From the NCBI RefSeq assembly GCF_037975245.1, contig NC_092568.1, positions 32,396,501-32,460,500 on the forward strand: a stretch of 64,000 nucleotides of DNA, given 5' to 3'. This stretch comes from Apostichopus japonicus (lineage: Eukaryota > Echinodermata > Holothuroidea > Aspidochirotida > Stichopodidae). This document shows, one piece after another, positions 41,499 through 54,200 of this stretch (the first letter of the stretch is position 1; the number at the start of each line of letters is the position of its first letter). The notes below the pieces were generated by a model that did not search any database, was not told where the DNA came from, and was given only the letters and a program-made list of their open reading frames with translations. A program made the translations under genes and the position numbers.

Positions 41499-41710
41499 GT
41501 CGGTGCCTTTCAATCATAATGTCTCCGGTTCGAATCACTCCAAGATTAATGTATGTCGTCCAGTTACATACTTGTTGACAATTCATAATCATGGACGTTA
41601 CATAAGAGACTGACTTCGGGCAGTTTGCGGCTTTGATGAGCCAATGAGGCTTCTTCGCGAGTTCCTACTTGCAGGAGGATCTAAAATACAACATACATAC
41701 ACACATACAT
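41499..41710 (+). repeat. tRNA-derived SINE (CATA-tail family), 5'-truncated copy 3
   Basis: It starts inside the tRNA-like head at CGGTGCCTTTCAATCATAA. It keeps the B box GGTTCGAATC, then GACTTCGGGCAGTTTGCGG, CTTCTTCGCGAGTTCCTAC and TTGCAGGAGGATCTAAAA, and ends in an ACATACATAC tail. The 5' truncation fits incomplete reverse transcription. Confidence 0.88.
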
Positions 41711-41792
41711 GTCTTTCATAACAGTCTTAAGAAATCAGAGTAATACTATGCCTAGAGCAAAGAACTATAAAGGGCTATTTCTATGGCCTAGG

Positions 41793-41830
41793 GTCATCCT
41801 CCAGAGCCGTATATACGGCTCTGTCATCCT
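41793..41830. mobile_element. 22-bp perfect palindrome flanked by 8-bp direct repeats
   Basis: Positions 41802-41823 form a perfect 22-nt palindrome whose arms are CAGAGCCGTAT and its complement. GTCATCCT occurs immediately on both sides (41793-41800 and 41823-41830). Fused inverted termini inside an 8-bp duplication is what a DNA transposon would leave if nearly all its interior had been deleted, and CAG-type termini with 8-bp duplications fit hAT. It lies about 620 bases upstream of the SPATA17 start, so a palindromic protein-binding site is the alternative. Confidence 0.5.
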
Positions 41831-41886
41831 TTAATCCATCGCGCCCTCTATTGAACGTTTACTGTAGGATAATTTGGTCGAACTAT

Positions 41887-41899
41887 TCTCCCTAGCAAC
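41887..41899 (+). promoter_or_regulatory. Possible RFX X-box upstream of SPATA17
   Basis: TCTCCCTAGCAAC matches the right half (RGYAAC) and central CCTAGCAAC of an RFX X-box but has a weak left half. A GTTGCT follows two bases later. X-boxes are established in promoters of ciliary genes, and SPATA17 has ciliary or sperm expression in other animals, so the location is plausible. The imperfect left half makes this tentative. Confidence 0.3.
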
Positions 41900-42448
41900 A
41901 GTTGCTAATCATCAACTTGATAGGACTTACACTGTCACGTACGGCTTCTGCACTGAAGTGAACGATTGATGAATAGTGCTAGCCTAGCGCGTAGGCCTAT
42001 GTACTGTAGGTTCGGAATATCTAGCAATAATAAGATTTTGTGTGGTTAATTCCGTACTATACTACGCGAGTATTGAATACTACTCAACGGAAGGACGAGT
42101 GCAGGACGTTTCGAATGGAGAACTTAGTTTCTAGTCCGGGCCTTTGTAAATAATTTTTCGAAGAAGCATGGCAAAAGATCCTGATATATTGTTGTTGTAT
42201 TAGTTAAAGTCGTCGTGATCGTGGTGTTGCTTGTTTCAACCTTAGTTCGGACTAAGCTATTGACATGAAACAAGAATCATTTTCTTGACTTAAACCTCGG
42301 TGAAGTTATCGAATTGACAATAGGCCCAACACTACGGTAATACAGTTTGGCTCAAACCAAAATCTAACTTAGTAAGGCCCAAAGTAGGACAAGGGTTTAA
42401 CCTCAGTTTTGTGGCCATTTTTATTGAAAGCCACAAATGTGAAATGAT

Positions 42449-45400
42449 ATGGCATCTCACATTCGATTACAAGGACGACTGAATGAAATTATGACAACAG
42501 TTTTTCAAAGAAACAGGTAAGCCGGTTGTATGGTGGTGTACCATAACATTGCATGTTTTTCACCCATTTTCCCTACTTAGACAGTAAAGTTCAATGAATG
42601 AGAAATGTAATTTCTGGATATGGAACTACTCAATGGTCTGGGTCGCCTTCATCAGTGAGTAATGAGTAAATACACTTTACGTTTGTGGTTGCAAACAGTG
42701 ACAGCTTAATTAGGTTCAAGTCTGTGGCTACGCACAGGAGGCTTAAACAGATCAAGTTGAAATCTACAGTAGGAACATTTCCAAGTTTATTTGTGATCGG
42801 GGGACGGTAGATGAAATGCGTGGACTTTCCCTCGAAAACGGGGACGTCTGGTCACTTTAAGTTGATAATAGGGATGATGGATGATTTTACACTTGTGACA
42901 TATTTAGTACTAACATGTTGTATGTCTTTCACATTATGACAGCGTGGCAGAGGAGAAGAGGTCTGCAGAAAACCAGGCGGCAGTCACAATCCAAGCATGG
43001 TTCCGAGCAGTCAGAGTACAGAATTATATTTGTCATCTCCATCAGTCTGCAACGCTGATCCAGAAGCACTGGAGAGGTCATCAGGGAAGACGTGTGTACA
43101 GAATCCTCATTAGAAACTTAGTCTTTGTCATGAGACACAATTATTTCAATGCAATGGCAACCAAGGTAGGTTCAAAATTCACCCAGTAGACTTTCATTGG
43201 TACAGTGAATTTGATTGACTGGAACTGACAACTGTAGGGAGGAAAAAGAGATCCAACATGCGTCTTCCTTTGTGTGTAGTTGAGGTCTAAATTTGGGGTC
43301 ACTATTAGTCTCATAAATCATCAAGATTGTTCGTTTGAGTTGAAATTAGAGAGTAGTGCCCCAACGCTTGTCAAGGTTTGAAGAATGATTTGATGCTATA
43401 AAGTTAATGATAGTGCTTTGAAGTGAATAGTGGTAATGAGTGACATTTAATCAAGCATAGCCACTTTTTCACAGCATTCATGTGAAGACATTTTTTCCTT
43501 CCTTATATCACATTATGAATCCTGTCAAATATTCTGGAAAGAACCAAACCAATGGTAAAAGGAGAGCAATTCCCCCCCCCCCCCCAATCGGTACTTTTTT
43601 ACCCTCTAGTTTCTTACACATGTAACACCAACAACATACTATAAGAGAAATCTGAAAGAGGCTTTTTTTATTGTAGCATATTATGAGACTATCCTTTCAC
43701 AATCATTCACATAGTGTCTCCACTACAGAGAAAGCCTATTGTATCTTTATTAAAGATTTCGTTTTGTAATGCCTGGAGACTGCCATTGTAAATGTGCTCT
43801 TCTTGAATAGCACGTGAATTCTCAATTTTCTCATGGATTTCCATCACAGTCCTTAATAACCTAGTCATTTTTCCCTCGCTGAAAATTATTACCTGTTAAT
43901 GGTTATTTATATTTTTGTTTCTTTGTTTGGTAAGTCTACAGTAACAATACACAATTATGAAAGCTGCCATGATGTACTCTGAATGTCTCTTACTCCATTG
44001 TTTTATATTTTCAGATTCAGAAAATGTGGAGAGGCTTCTATGTAAGGAAATATGTATTCGACTATTATAGCAGAAAACAATACCTTGAGGGACTGATAGT
44101 GAAAAATGAAATTATAAGGTGAGCAGTCAGTTTTGTAAGAAGGATGTGAGAGCGGGGAGGGGGGTGGGTGGAGAGATATGCTTTGAATTGCTTGAATAAT
44201 ATTCCCCAATAATACTTCGCATATTTGTTATGAACATTGGTATCATCTTGTTTCTAGGAGAGAAATTAAAGAATCAAGAGAGCAAAAGGATGCAGACAGC
44301 TTGAGAAAAATGGAGCTAGAGGCCCAGAGAAAGCTTGAAGACTATGCAGCAAAACACCGGTACCTTCTCAGCACAGAAGTGGTAGGTAGCAATTGGACTG
44401 TATTTTTATTCCCTTTTCACTTAGACATCCAGTACCTACTTGGTATACAAATTTGCCAAGCATAGCTCTTTAGTTTTAGTTTTTTTTTTACCGGCCACCC
44501 CTCCCTTACTCTAAACTATGGTGAAGGTGATTGTGTGGTGTTGTGGTTAGAGAGTCCAGCCTACCATCAGTTGGTTTCTGGTTGAATTATCCACCAAAAG
44601 CCACATTTCTCTGCGCCTAATAAAAACGCTGCTGTGCAGTGGTGATGAGCAGAGTCTTCGTAGGTTTTGGCAATCTGGCTTGTGAATTGGGAGTGGGGTT
44701 GGGGTTGGTTTTGGTTCTTTCACTGATGTTTGAGAGACAACTTACTTAATTGCTACTCTGCAGTGATGTCGAAGAGGATGCCTTCACCTACATCAATATT
44801 TGAGAAAGTGGTCAGTTGTTGAGGTAATCACATCCATCAAATTGGGATGTTAATTGGCCTTCCACTGAGCATTCATAGGTGCGACAATGGTGGTTCTTAC
44901 TCATTACTCCCTGAAAACTCGTCGAAAAAGAGAAGGGCTTCATATCAGCTGGTATTCATCCATGCTCATCCCATGGAGAACATTTCAATTAAACTACTGT
45001 AGGCTTCCTTACCTTAGGATTGCAATAAACTTAAACTCTCTTTTTATCTAACTGGCCTTCTTTCAGTTGTGCTTGTCCTTAAATACATATTTTACAATTT
45101 AGGTACAATTAAGGAATAAAGTCAAATGCTATGCATTGTTATTTGCTTCTTGTCAGGTTCCAGGCATCTACAATTCTCCATTTAAGCCATATCCTGATGA
45201 AATGGAGTTCGTACTCAGGAAAGTAAAGCCCCATCCACCAGAGAAAGCCAAACCCAAAAGAGACAACAGATCTGGAAAGATCATTGCTGATAGTCCTCCA
45301 TTACCACTGACAGAGCCTTTACCACCAATTGGTCAAAAACTGCAGGTAAGTTTGAACACATCATGTCATTGCTTAAAGGCATTGAAGACTCGCCCCAAAA

Positions 45401-47906
45401 CGTGTGTGCCGCCATCTGAAAAAGTTAACTTTCTGTTGCTTGCAAGTGAAGTGTTTTTCTTGTCACTACAAAGTGCAGACAGTAATGAAACGTGATACCT
45501 TGTTATCTTTTATCTAGACCTGAGATGTCCACCGCTGCTATGTACACTGTGTTGTGGTATTGACCGTAGCTGTATGTACTGACTGTACACTAGTGTCTAA
45601 TTACTGACCGTAGCAAGCAGTGTGTGTATTTTCTGGGATCGATGGTGGTGTCTAACACTTCTAACACCTCATTCGAAACTAGGTCAGATTACCGACATGA
45701 GACGTTTCTTTGTGCGTGAGTCTTCACACCCTTTATTGACACTGCAAGGGTGGGTGTGGTGTTACAAATGTATCACTCACATAGGTGATGGCAAGGTTGT
45801 CTGGATGGTTAGCTCACCATTCAAGTGGGGTGAGGGGGGGGGGGGGGGTTGCAGCCATTGCTTTTGTGCCCTTCACCATTTAGAGATAAACTCTCATGAG
45901 AGAGTATTTTAACTTAAAGTAGTAGAATTAGTGTTAAGCATGAAATTCGTTATGAAAACAAGTAGCATTTTGGGAAATGAACGAAATGTGTGCATTCTAT
46001 GGTGAATTGTTGCAGTATGATAAGGAAATATGGGGACATTATATTGCTGTTAAGGGAAGGATACATTTTGAGGATCTCTAAGTGTTTTGGTACTTTTATG
46101 TTTCAAGGGTGATGGTCAAATGCCCAAGTTAAATCCATTGCCAAAAATATGACTGTACTGTTAACTTGAAGTCCAATTATTCATCATTATTCATCAAGTG
46201 CAACAAGATGCTGTTGATATGAATTACAGGCTATGATATTATTCAATAAACTTGGTTGATTTTATCTGTGAGTCAAGAATAAACTTAACGTTTGTAGTTG
46301 TAAACGATCACTGCTTATGTCCAAGCTGTCCACTCTTAGAACAGGAGGCCAAACATGTCAAATTGAAATAATTCAGGGCCTTGCTTCAAGTTCATGGATA
46401 TTACCATGACAGTAAATCCAGGGACATTTCTGAGGACATCAGGGAATCTGGGGACATCTGGTCACAGTATGAAACGGTAAAAACAATATGTGTGTCTACC
46501 AATTTCATTTGAAGGCTTTAATTATTTCCATTTGTTTGTAGGGTCCATTTCGTGCTCCAGGAGAAGTTCAAATGCAAAGGTTCAAACCTTTCCAACCAAC
46601 TCTGAGGGTAGCAACTTCCTATACTGCAACAGAAGAGGCTAGGGCTGCCATGAAAGCCAAAGAGTGGGTGATGAGGGTGAATGATAACATGTAAGTAGCA
46701 TGACAGATTGGTATTCTTGATTGTGGGCATTCCACTTATAATTTCAACCATTCATTGAGAAATAACACTTTTGACCAATCTTACTGGTTAGGGTGAGATT
46801 TGAGCTATTTCAATTCTTTTTGGTTTCTTTTCATAACAACATTGTACAAGTAGGAAAGGAAAAGTCAGTTAACAGAACATCAGGTTTAATAGTACATGTT
46901 GTGACAAGAGAAGTGTGCTAAAAGACCATGGTAAGCTTCACGCGAGCACACTCCCTGAATGTAACAGAATCAAAAGAAATACATACATTACATAACATAC
47001 AAAAACAAGTTACGTAACTTAACATATTGCCTGCTTGAAAAGTGTGCATTTCAGATAGCATGTTTATGTTGAATCCACAACCTATTACTGCTTCCTAACA
47101 TTTTCAGATTAAAATATTTTTCAAATCACTTGCCTTTCATTTTAACAGATTTGAACCATTCTCACAGAGAGACAGAAAGTATGAGCCTCTTCTTCACACA
47201 ACCTCCAATTATGGCCATCTACAGTACGGTACAAGATTTTTCAGAGAAACAGCTGAGTCCAAAAACATCAGCCATGAGGTGAGTTCTCTCGATGTCTGGA
47301 ATATGTTTGAATTAAGGCTGGTAGAACTATACTTCGACCTTGAACTGGCATCTGTAGAAAACTGTGCAGAAACTTAGCTTCAAGCTAATGGTGTAATCAA
47401 GTACCGTAGTGCAACCTTACAGATCAAGAACACTATTTGATAGCATGTAGCTGTAGTGTAAAACATTAACTTGTTGTAATTTCACCTTACCATAACTTCC
47501 ACAGTGGAAAGTATTCATATCAATGGCTTTTCACAGAGTTAAAATGGCCACAAGCAGATTTTTGCAGGTATTGCATAGAGATATCATATTTGTGTTAAAT
47601 GTTTTTCCAGAACAGATAGGGTCTTCAGCCTTTCTTACAGCAACATTGAAATTTGTACATTTGTTCAGCAGTGACTTCCAAAGAGAGATTGCTGTTACCT
47701 TTTTTTTAACATATAATTATTGACGATACTTAAATTAAGAACACGATTTAAAATCAAAGGGGTTTATTTTCAGTTGTATTTCCAAAATAATGTAATAAAT
47801 TACTCTTTTCATTTGCCTCCAGAGATTTCAACCTGTGGTGTCTCCCATTCCAGTCTTTGATAAGTTGAATGATACTTACTCCAAAGGAACAGAAACGGTG
47901 CCATAA
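42449..47906 (+). CDS. SPATA17: SPATA17 (IQ-motif spermatogenesis-associated protein 17), complete, eight exons
   Basis: Exons are 42449-42516, 42943-43165, 44015-44118, 44258-44381, 45157-45345, 46542-46690, 47149-47278 and 47823-47906, all GT-AG with matching phases, giving 356 aa (human is about 361). Three IQ motifs are visible: AAVTIQAWFRAVRVQNY (35-51), ATLIQKHWRGHQGRRVY (59-75) and ATKIQKMWRGFYVRKYV (95-111). A charged helix follows (about 125-168). Then comes the family signature PGIYNSPF (175-182), and further conserved blocks GPFR, LRVA and VNDN-FEPFS. The exon 1 start is supported by QRNSV across the first junction, matching RNSV in the family. IQ motifs bind calmodulin or EF-hand light chains; the protein is associated with the testis and microtubule or ciliary structures. 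No damage is seen. It is convergent with the sulfatase gene downstream. Confidence 0.95.
44540..44720 (+). repeat. Degenerate tRNA-derived SINE in SPATA17 intron 4
   Basis: GTTGTGGTTAGAGAGTCCAG (A-box-like) and GGTTTCTGGTTGAATTAT (B-box-like) are spaced as in a tRNA head. The following sequence matches neither of the two SINE families in the window and no tail is clear. It could be an old copy of another family. Confidence 0.35.
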
Positions 47907-50900
47907 ATGTATTGCAAAAAGAAATATGATATTGGTGGAAAGAACAAAGCATTACATGTCTAGTTCTGTGGCCAACCACAAATGTTGCCGTCCAGTAAAA
48001 CAGAGGAATCACGCCGGATTTCAGAAGACCAAACACATGTGCACTGTTACGTACCACTTGTATGAGAATACATTGAGCATTTGGATATAAATCGATATAA
48101 TGTGAACACACGCTCTTCCAGTTACACTTTATTTTTCATTACTTACAGGAGTTGTCATTGCAAAGCCCATGTCATTCAAACCACTTGAATACTTGTCATA
48201 GTTTAAAATGTTCAACATTAAATTTTTGAAAGCAAACTCAATATAAGCAAAATTGTCCGTTAGCACAGTAGAAGTCATAACAATGTCAAAGTTGCAATGT
48301 AAGGATAAGCACCAATGTAAGTTGAAGGGGCAATGTTACCAATCTAGCAAACAAGAATAGAATTGCAATTGATCAAACTTAGACAACATAGCTATCTGTT
48401 GCTTATTCAAAGGTTTCTAAGAAGCCAGTAATTGGCAATTGCATTGGATTCTGATCAATTTAAAATCTGCACATGTTACATTTAATTCAAATAACAAGAA
48501 ACCTAAAGTATCTCAAACCTAAACAGTAATTATGGCATGGAGAACTTCAGAGTCAACACAATATGCTGTTGATGCAAATGTACCTACAAATATAGGCAAG
48601 TAAGAAGCAGTACCTACTGGGGAAAACACATTTAAAATAGCCTCTTGAGGCTCAGACTCAAGAAATAAAAGAAACAAATTTAAAGGAAAGAATGTAGATG
48701 CCAATTTCACCTGTAAATATAATTTTATTTCTTTGGGTACATGGTTACATTGTCATCACAGAATAACAATGGAATATTAACTTGTCATGTCTTCATTGTT
48801 TGGCGGTAACTCTATGAGGTAGAGGTTCTTTGCTTATAACTTATGACAAAGCAAAAAATTAATTCACAAAAATATTACACACATTTCTTAAGTCATTCCA
48901 TAAGTCAGAATTTCATACGTATACATAAGATTTACTTGAAATTTGGGGAAAAATTTTTTGGGCTGGTGAAGAGTAAAGGATGCTTCAAGTTCAAGAAATC
49001 CTTTTGTCTGTGACAATAACTGTCTCTTATTGGGAACTATATTAAAGATATGTTAAGCCTTGTTGTCATGTATAAAACTCTGAAGAATTCAAAATCAAGT
49101 GAATGCACAGTAGCAACATTCATTTGGATGCAGGTTTGGGGGTCAGGAAAGAATATGAAATCCTAACAGCTATGGAATTGATAAATTCATTGCTTCAATG
49201 TAAAAAAAAATGTATAAAAAGATTGTTATTTGTACTTCTAATAAATTGTTGCAAAAGCATATATGAAATCTATCCTTTTTTGTTAAATCTATTATTCAAT
49301 TTGAATTAAATTAGTTAACTTGCATGTGAGAATTGTGTTTCAAAATATGCTGATATACAAATGAGATTTTTACAGGTAGGTTAGGTTTTCTGCAGAAAAA
49401 AATCAAATAAAGTACATTTCATCAAGTTAGTGCTAAGTGAGAACTATAAATGCAAAAGTTAAATAAAATACACATTAAAAATAACAATGTAAACAAAATT
49501 CCTCATTCCAGTTCCCAAATCCTTGAATTTATGCTATGGTTGGGATATGAAATACTTATTAAATTTTCCTTGCGTTTAAGGGAAAAAGGGCATTTGCCAA
49601 CTTATATCTGACATTTGGTGTATGTGGGTCAGAGGTGATGAATACAGTAATGTACACAACTGAACCCTAAGTATAACTGTTTTGCAGAACAATTTCAATA
49701 AACTTTATGATTTTGTGTCTCATCTACACAACAAGCTATGAACTTAAGAGCAATAAATTTTGTATGAAACTTAATTGCTTATAGGTGTTCATTTGCAGCT
49801 TTTTTACATTTTCTGATTTCAATTAAAGATAACCAAACCACTTAGCAGAGCAAAATGAAATATCCACACTTGGACCTTTAATGCAGTACTTAAGGTTGTC
49901 ATTCCTAATATCAAATAAGAATGGTAATTTGTAAAGAATAAACATCAGAAGAACTTTATCCTTCATTTTACCTTGAAGGTCTAACTATTGGTAACTTAAC
50001 TGGAAACACCTTATTCATATTTGAACTGGTCCTCAACAAAATTTAAAATACTGTGTTCTGTCTGACACCATTTTCCATGTATACATTTTTTATTTACTAT
50101 ATATATATATTTTTTAATTTTAATTCTTTTTGTCAACGTTGTTGTCATATGAACTTTGTAAGCATATTTGTACTCTACATACCCCACACGAGTGAGGTGC
50201 AGAGAGATTGAATAACCTTGTAAAACTTGTAAACAAAAAGAAATGAAAACAAAATGTTTTATATGCTGAGTATGCCTCTTTGGTTAATTCAGAATCAAGG
50301 AAATCCTCAAATGGTCCATGAAAACTAATAAGTAAATCAAGAGGAGTATAAAGCAATCAAAAGTTCAGCATTGAAATTATTACACATAACCAGAGAACTC
50401 TCACGAAAAAAAATGAAAACGTGTACCATATACTGACATAATGGAAGGTACAAAAATAAAGCTATGATTAAATGTCAGTTTGACCGTCTCTCAATATACT
50501 GAACTCTGGATATGATCACTAAACCTTCTTACCACAATGAGGGAATTAAAGACCCAAACTAATCCTACCTCTTAACTAATAATTAAAAGGACTTATAAAG
50601 TGATACAAAAGTTGGTAGATATTCTGACCTAACCAGAAATAACAACAACTAAAGAACACACTTTTACATTTCCACATTTGTATATGGTAGTCATAACAAT
50701 GTTTCTGTTGCTTCATTTCATGGTTGGTCTGTTTGCTGAATATAAGTGATGCATGTGTGATTCAATGAGGTTGATGTGGACTCTACAAGCAATTACAAAA
50801 AATTTTTGGGAATGTAAACATGGTGCAAAGAAGCTCACTACTTGTGATGTAACATGACAAAATCTTTCTGTGTATACATCGAAATCTGTGTATACATTAA

Positions 50901-51251
50901 ATTAATTTTATCAGTAACTGCTGTCCCTTTTGAAAAACCAAAATAATAAAAGTGTAACTATTGAGCAAGAAGATTGACTCTGAAGGTGACAAATAAGCCT
51001 ACTGCTTTAGAACACACTAGTGTTTGAGACAAGTCAGTGTCATACACCTAGTTCTAAAAAAAGTGCCAGTGATAAAAGTTACCAAGAAAAATTTCAATTT
51101 GATTAGCTTAGCTAGTTTAAATACTCTGTGAGTCTTCTATTTATTTAACTAATTTCTCAAAAATTATACACCGTAATGTGTGTGTTATGCATATTATAAA
51201 CTTTGTAAGGAACAAATGCATAGTGAAAGAAGGAAGGTGGAATTTTGTGAG
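47907..51251. other. Interval between convergent SPATA17 and sulfatase genes
   Basis: It contains the 3' UTR and flank of both genes and no third gene that I can see. AATAAA words on the + strand (48663-48668, about 49697) could end SPATA17. The region is AT-rich and otherwise featureless, with a (TA)n run near 50098-50110. Confidence 0.5.
51140..51145 (-). terminator. Candidate sulfatase polyadenylation signal
   Basis: TTTATT on the + strand reads AATAAA on the minus strand, about 107 bases after the sulfatase stop codon, a usual position for a poly(A) signal. Confidence 0.45.
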
Positions 51252-54200
51252 TTAGATTCTATCAATCGATGGTATAAATCTGAGATATTCAGGCTCTGAG
51301 TACGTCGATGAACACTGACAACATGCCGGGAAAGGCTCACAACCAGGGTTACAACAGGGTTCCAGAGAAGAATCAAATCCCTTTTCCACTTCGCTCTCTC
51401 TCCACACCATGTTAGCCTCGTATTTCACCTTCAGGTCATAGATTTTTGTCATCACCTCCTGATAATCTGCATTGTTATTTAAATTAAATTGTTCTGAGGG
51501 ATCTTGGTAGAGATCAAAGAGCAGTGGAGGCGCATGAGGTGTCATTTCGGCCGACGCTCGGCAGTCTTCGTCATGGTTTTTGTTACCAGAGTTGCTGTTG
51601 CCTGCGGTGAGGTAATGAGCTTTGTATTGCTTATATCGTACGGCAAACACACCGATATATGGCAGCGAGAAGCTTGGATAATAGAAGAAGGTTTCTGTGT
51701 TACCCTGCAGAAGAAATAGATATTTTCATGTTACTGAAATTTCATTGACTACAATGAGTTAATTAAATACTTGCTTTAGATAAATGTTTTGAATTGTTAA
51801 CAGCTAAGCTTGTTGCAAAACTCCCTCCTTTGTATTACCTCTTATCTTAAATCATAGTTAAAGAAATTCTCAGCAAAGGTTGTTGTGCAACTAGCCCCGA
51901 ATTGATGAAGACATATAGGTATCTATTAGTTCATCAAAAGCCAGTGCTGCATATATGTAAAACTTAACCAACCCCTACATATGTAAAATGTGTACTTTCT
52001 GCTCCTGTACATAACGGTATTGCATGGATGGCACAATTACATACTCAATCTGCATGGAATGATATTTACAATGGCACTGATATGGATATTCTACAATCTA
52101 CAGTTTTAAAAGCTGTATGAGACGTTTTAATCTTGAAAATTACCCAATAATGACTTTACACAATGTAAGAGTTGAGATACAGTACAGTAGAACCCTAAAT
52201 GAACAACACTCGACCCTGAAATGTGTATCAATTGAATCTTTTGACTTAACACCTTGAATTTGAAATATGCAAACAAACTTTATGAATCGACCACAGTGCA
52301 ACACAGAGTAGGAAAGTTAAACAATTCATTCCCTAACTTTTTACAACTATAGTGTACATATCAACCTGGTCCATTCCTTTCTCACTAGGGTGACTAGTCT
52401 AATAAAGCATTGTTTTGCATGACTGATATGAAACATTTCTCTTGCTTTGTTATGAAATCAGTTCATAATTATAAATATCATGTTGCAAGTTATTTGAAGG
52501 TATACTGTGGCTTTAAACCAGGGTTGTCCAACCTACGGCCCGCGGGCCACAGTCCGGCCCGCCGCAGGGTTGCGTCCGGCCCGCCAGAGATGCTCTACGG
52601 TGCGAAATTTTAGCGAGCAGATTTATTGATAACAATTTGAAGCTATATATTCAATCATTCGAATCTTCTGGGTCCAAAAAACTGCATACAGGTCAGTTTG
52701 TGTGACACTCTCTCAGCGGAGGGGGGGGGGCGGCTGAACTTTATTCATCTGTTTTATCAGGAAAGAAAATAAATCAGTGCGCTCCGCGCGCAGTGCTCAC
52801 ATTTTGTTGCCTTGGGCTTCGGGCAAAAAATCGAGCGTAGGGTTCATGCGGCCCCTTCCTTCATCATAATCATTCCATGTGGCCCTCCTCTGCAAAAGGT
52901 TGGACAACCCTGCTTTAAACCCTGTGTTTATATCTTTCTTTTCTCTTTTTTTCATCACGTTAATCTCACTGAATGTGTAATTTGTCCTATATTCAAATCC
53001 AGGAAAACGTTTTTTAAAAAAGAAAATTTGGATTCTCATTTTACTGTAGTACAAAAATGGAAAAAACAAACGTACCTTGCCAGTACCAAACAGTATTGGT
53101 GACATGTCAACCCCATCTAAGGGGACACTGGGTAGTTTAGCATTGGTGATATTCGCAATGGTTGGTAGTAGGTCCAAAGTGCTGGCTATTTCTCTCGTTA
53201 CTCCAGGTTGGATCCTTCCAGGCCAATAGGCGATACCGGGGACCCTCTGACCTCCCTCATAAGTTGTACCTTTACCACACTTGAGCAGACCAGAACTGCC
53301 TTGTCGAAAGGGGAAAATCAAACATGGGCTGAAAAGAAATTGAAACAAACTTGTGAAATTGCGATATCTTAATATCTTTTCTCTCATTCGTGGGCAAAAC
53401 ATGCTGTGTCGATTCTTATTAAGGAATTATCTGGAGCCTGGACTTGGAACTTTTATCAACCTAATTTCCTCCGCATGTGATGGAAGTAACAAAATGCTTC
53501 TGTCTTTACTTAGAAAAAAACAAATATGGTTGAACCTGTCCCAAATGACAATAACTGACAAAAATTTGCAATATTTTTGTACTAAAGCAGCTTTTCAAGA
53601 TGATATTGATACATTCTTTGATGATGACATTCAATTTCATAAAAAAAATGAAGGTCATTAAGCTTGAAGAGTTAAGTGTCATCTCACATTTACAAAGTCA
53701 ATGTAATTTTTCGGGGGGGGGGGGTATACTACTTGCTTGTCCTTTTTACAACTATGAAAATGTCTGAGGGAGAATATGTTGAGTATTGAATTAACTTCTG
53801 TTATTGATCCTTTATTAACCTTTTTTTTGTGAATTTTGTTTGTAAGTCTAAGAGGGTGTAATAGATTGGTTTTTAAATTAAAATCTTAGTTTAAACAATT
53901 CTGAGCAGATTTGGTAAAACTGACATCCAGAATCTGAAAGCTGCTTCAAATTCACATCTCATTTCTTCTAATTGCACATGTGTTTAAAATTAAATGCACA
54001 ACATTGGTGTGCTGCATTTCACCAAATTATTTTGATGTGGGTGAAAATAAGACAACAAATATTTCTGTTTAAAGACAGGCATTTACAAGGTTTTCATGGT
54101 GAACTTAGGTGATCGTTAGCCTTTTCTACAGATTTCTGAATAAAAAAAGCAGTAACTAGTACGCCAACAGTTATGACAACTAAATAAGGATTTAGAATGG

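Noticed and set aside
52797-53402. 201-codon minus-strand frame as one exon
   Set aside because: Only 53328-53076 is sulfatase coding sequence. The rest runs past a good donor into the intron and the hAT MITE.
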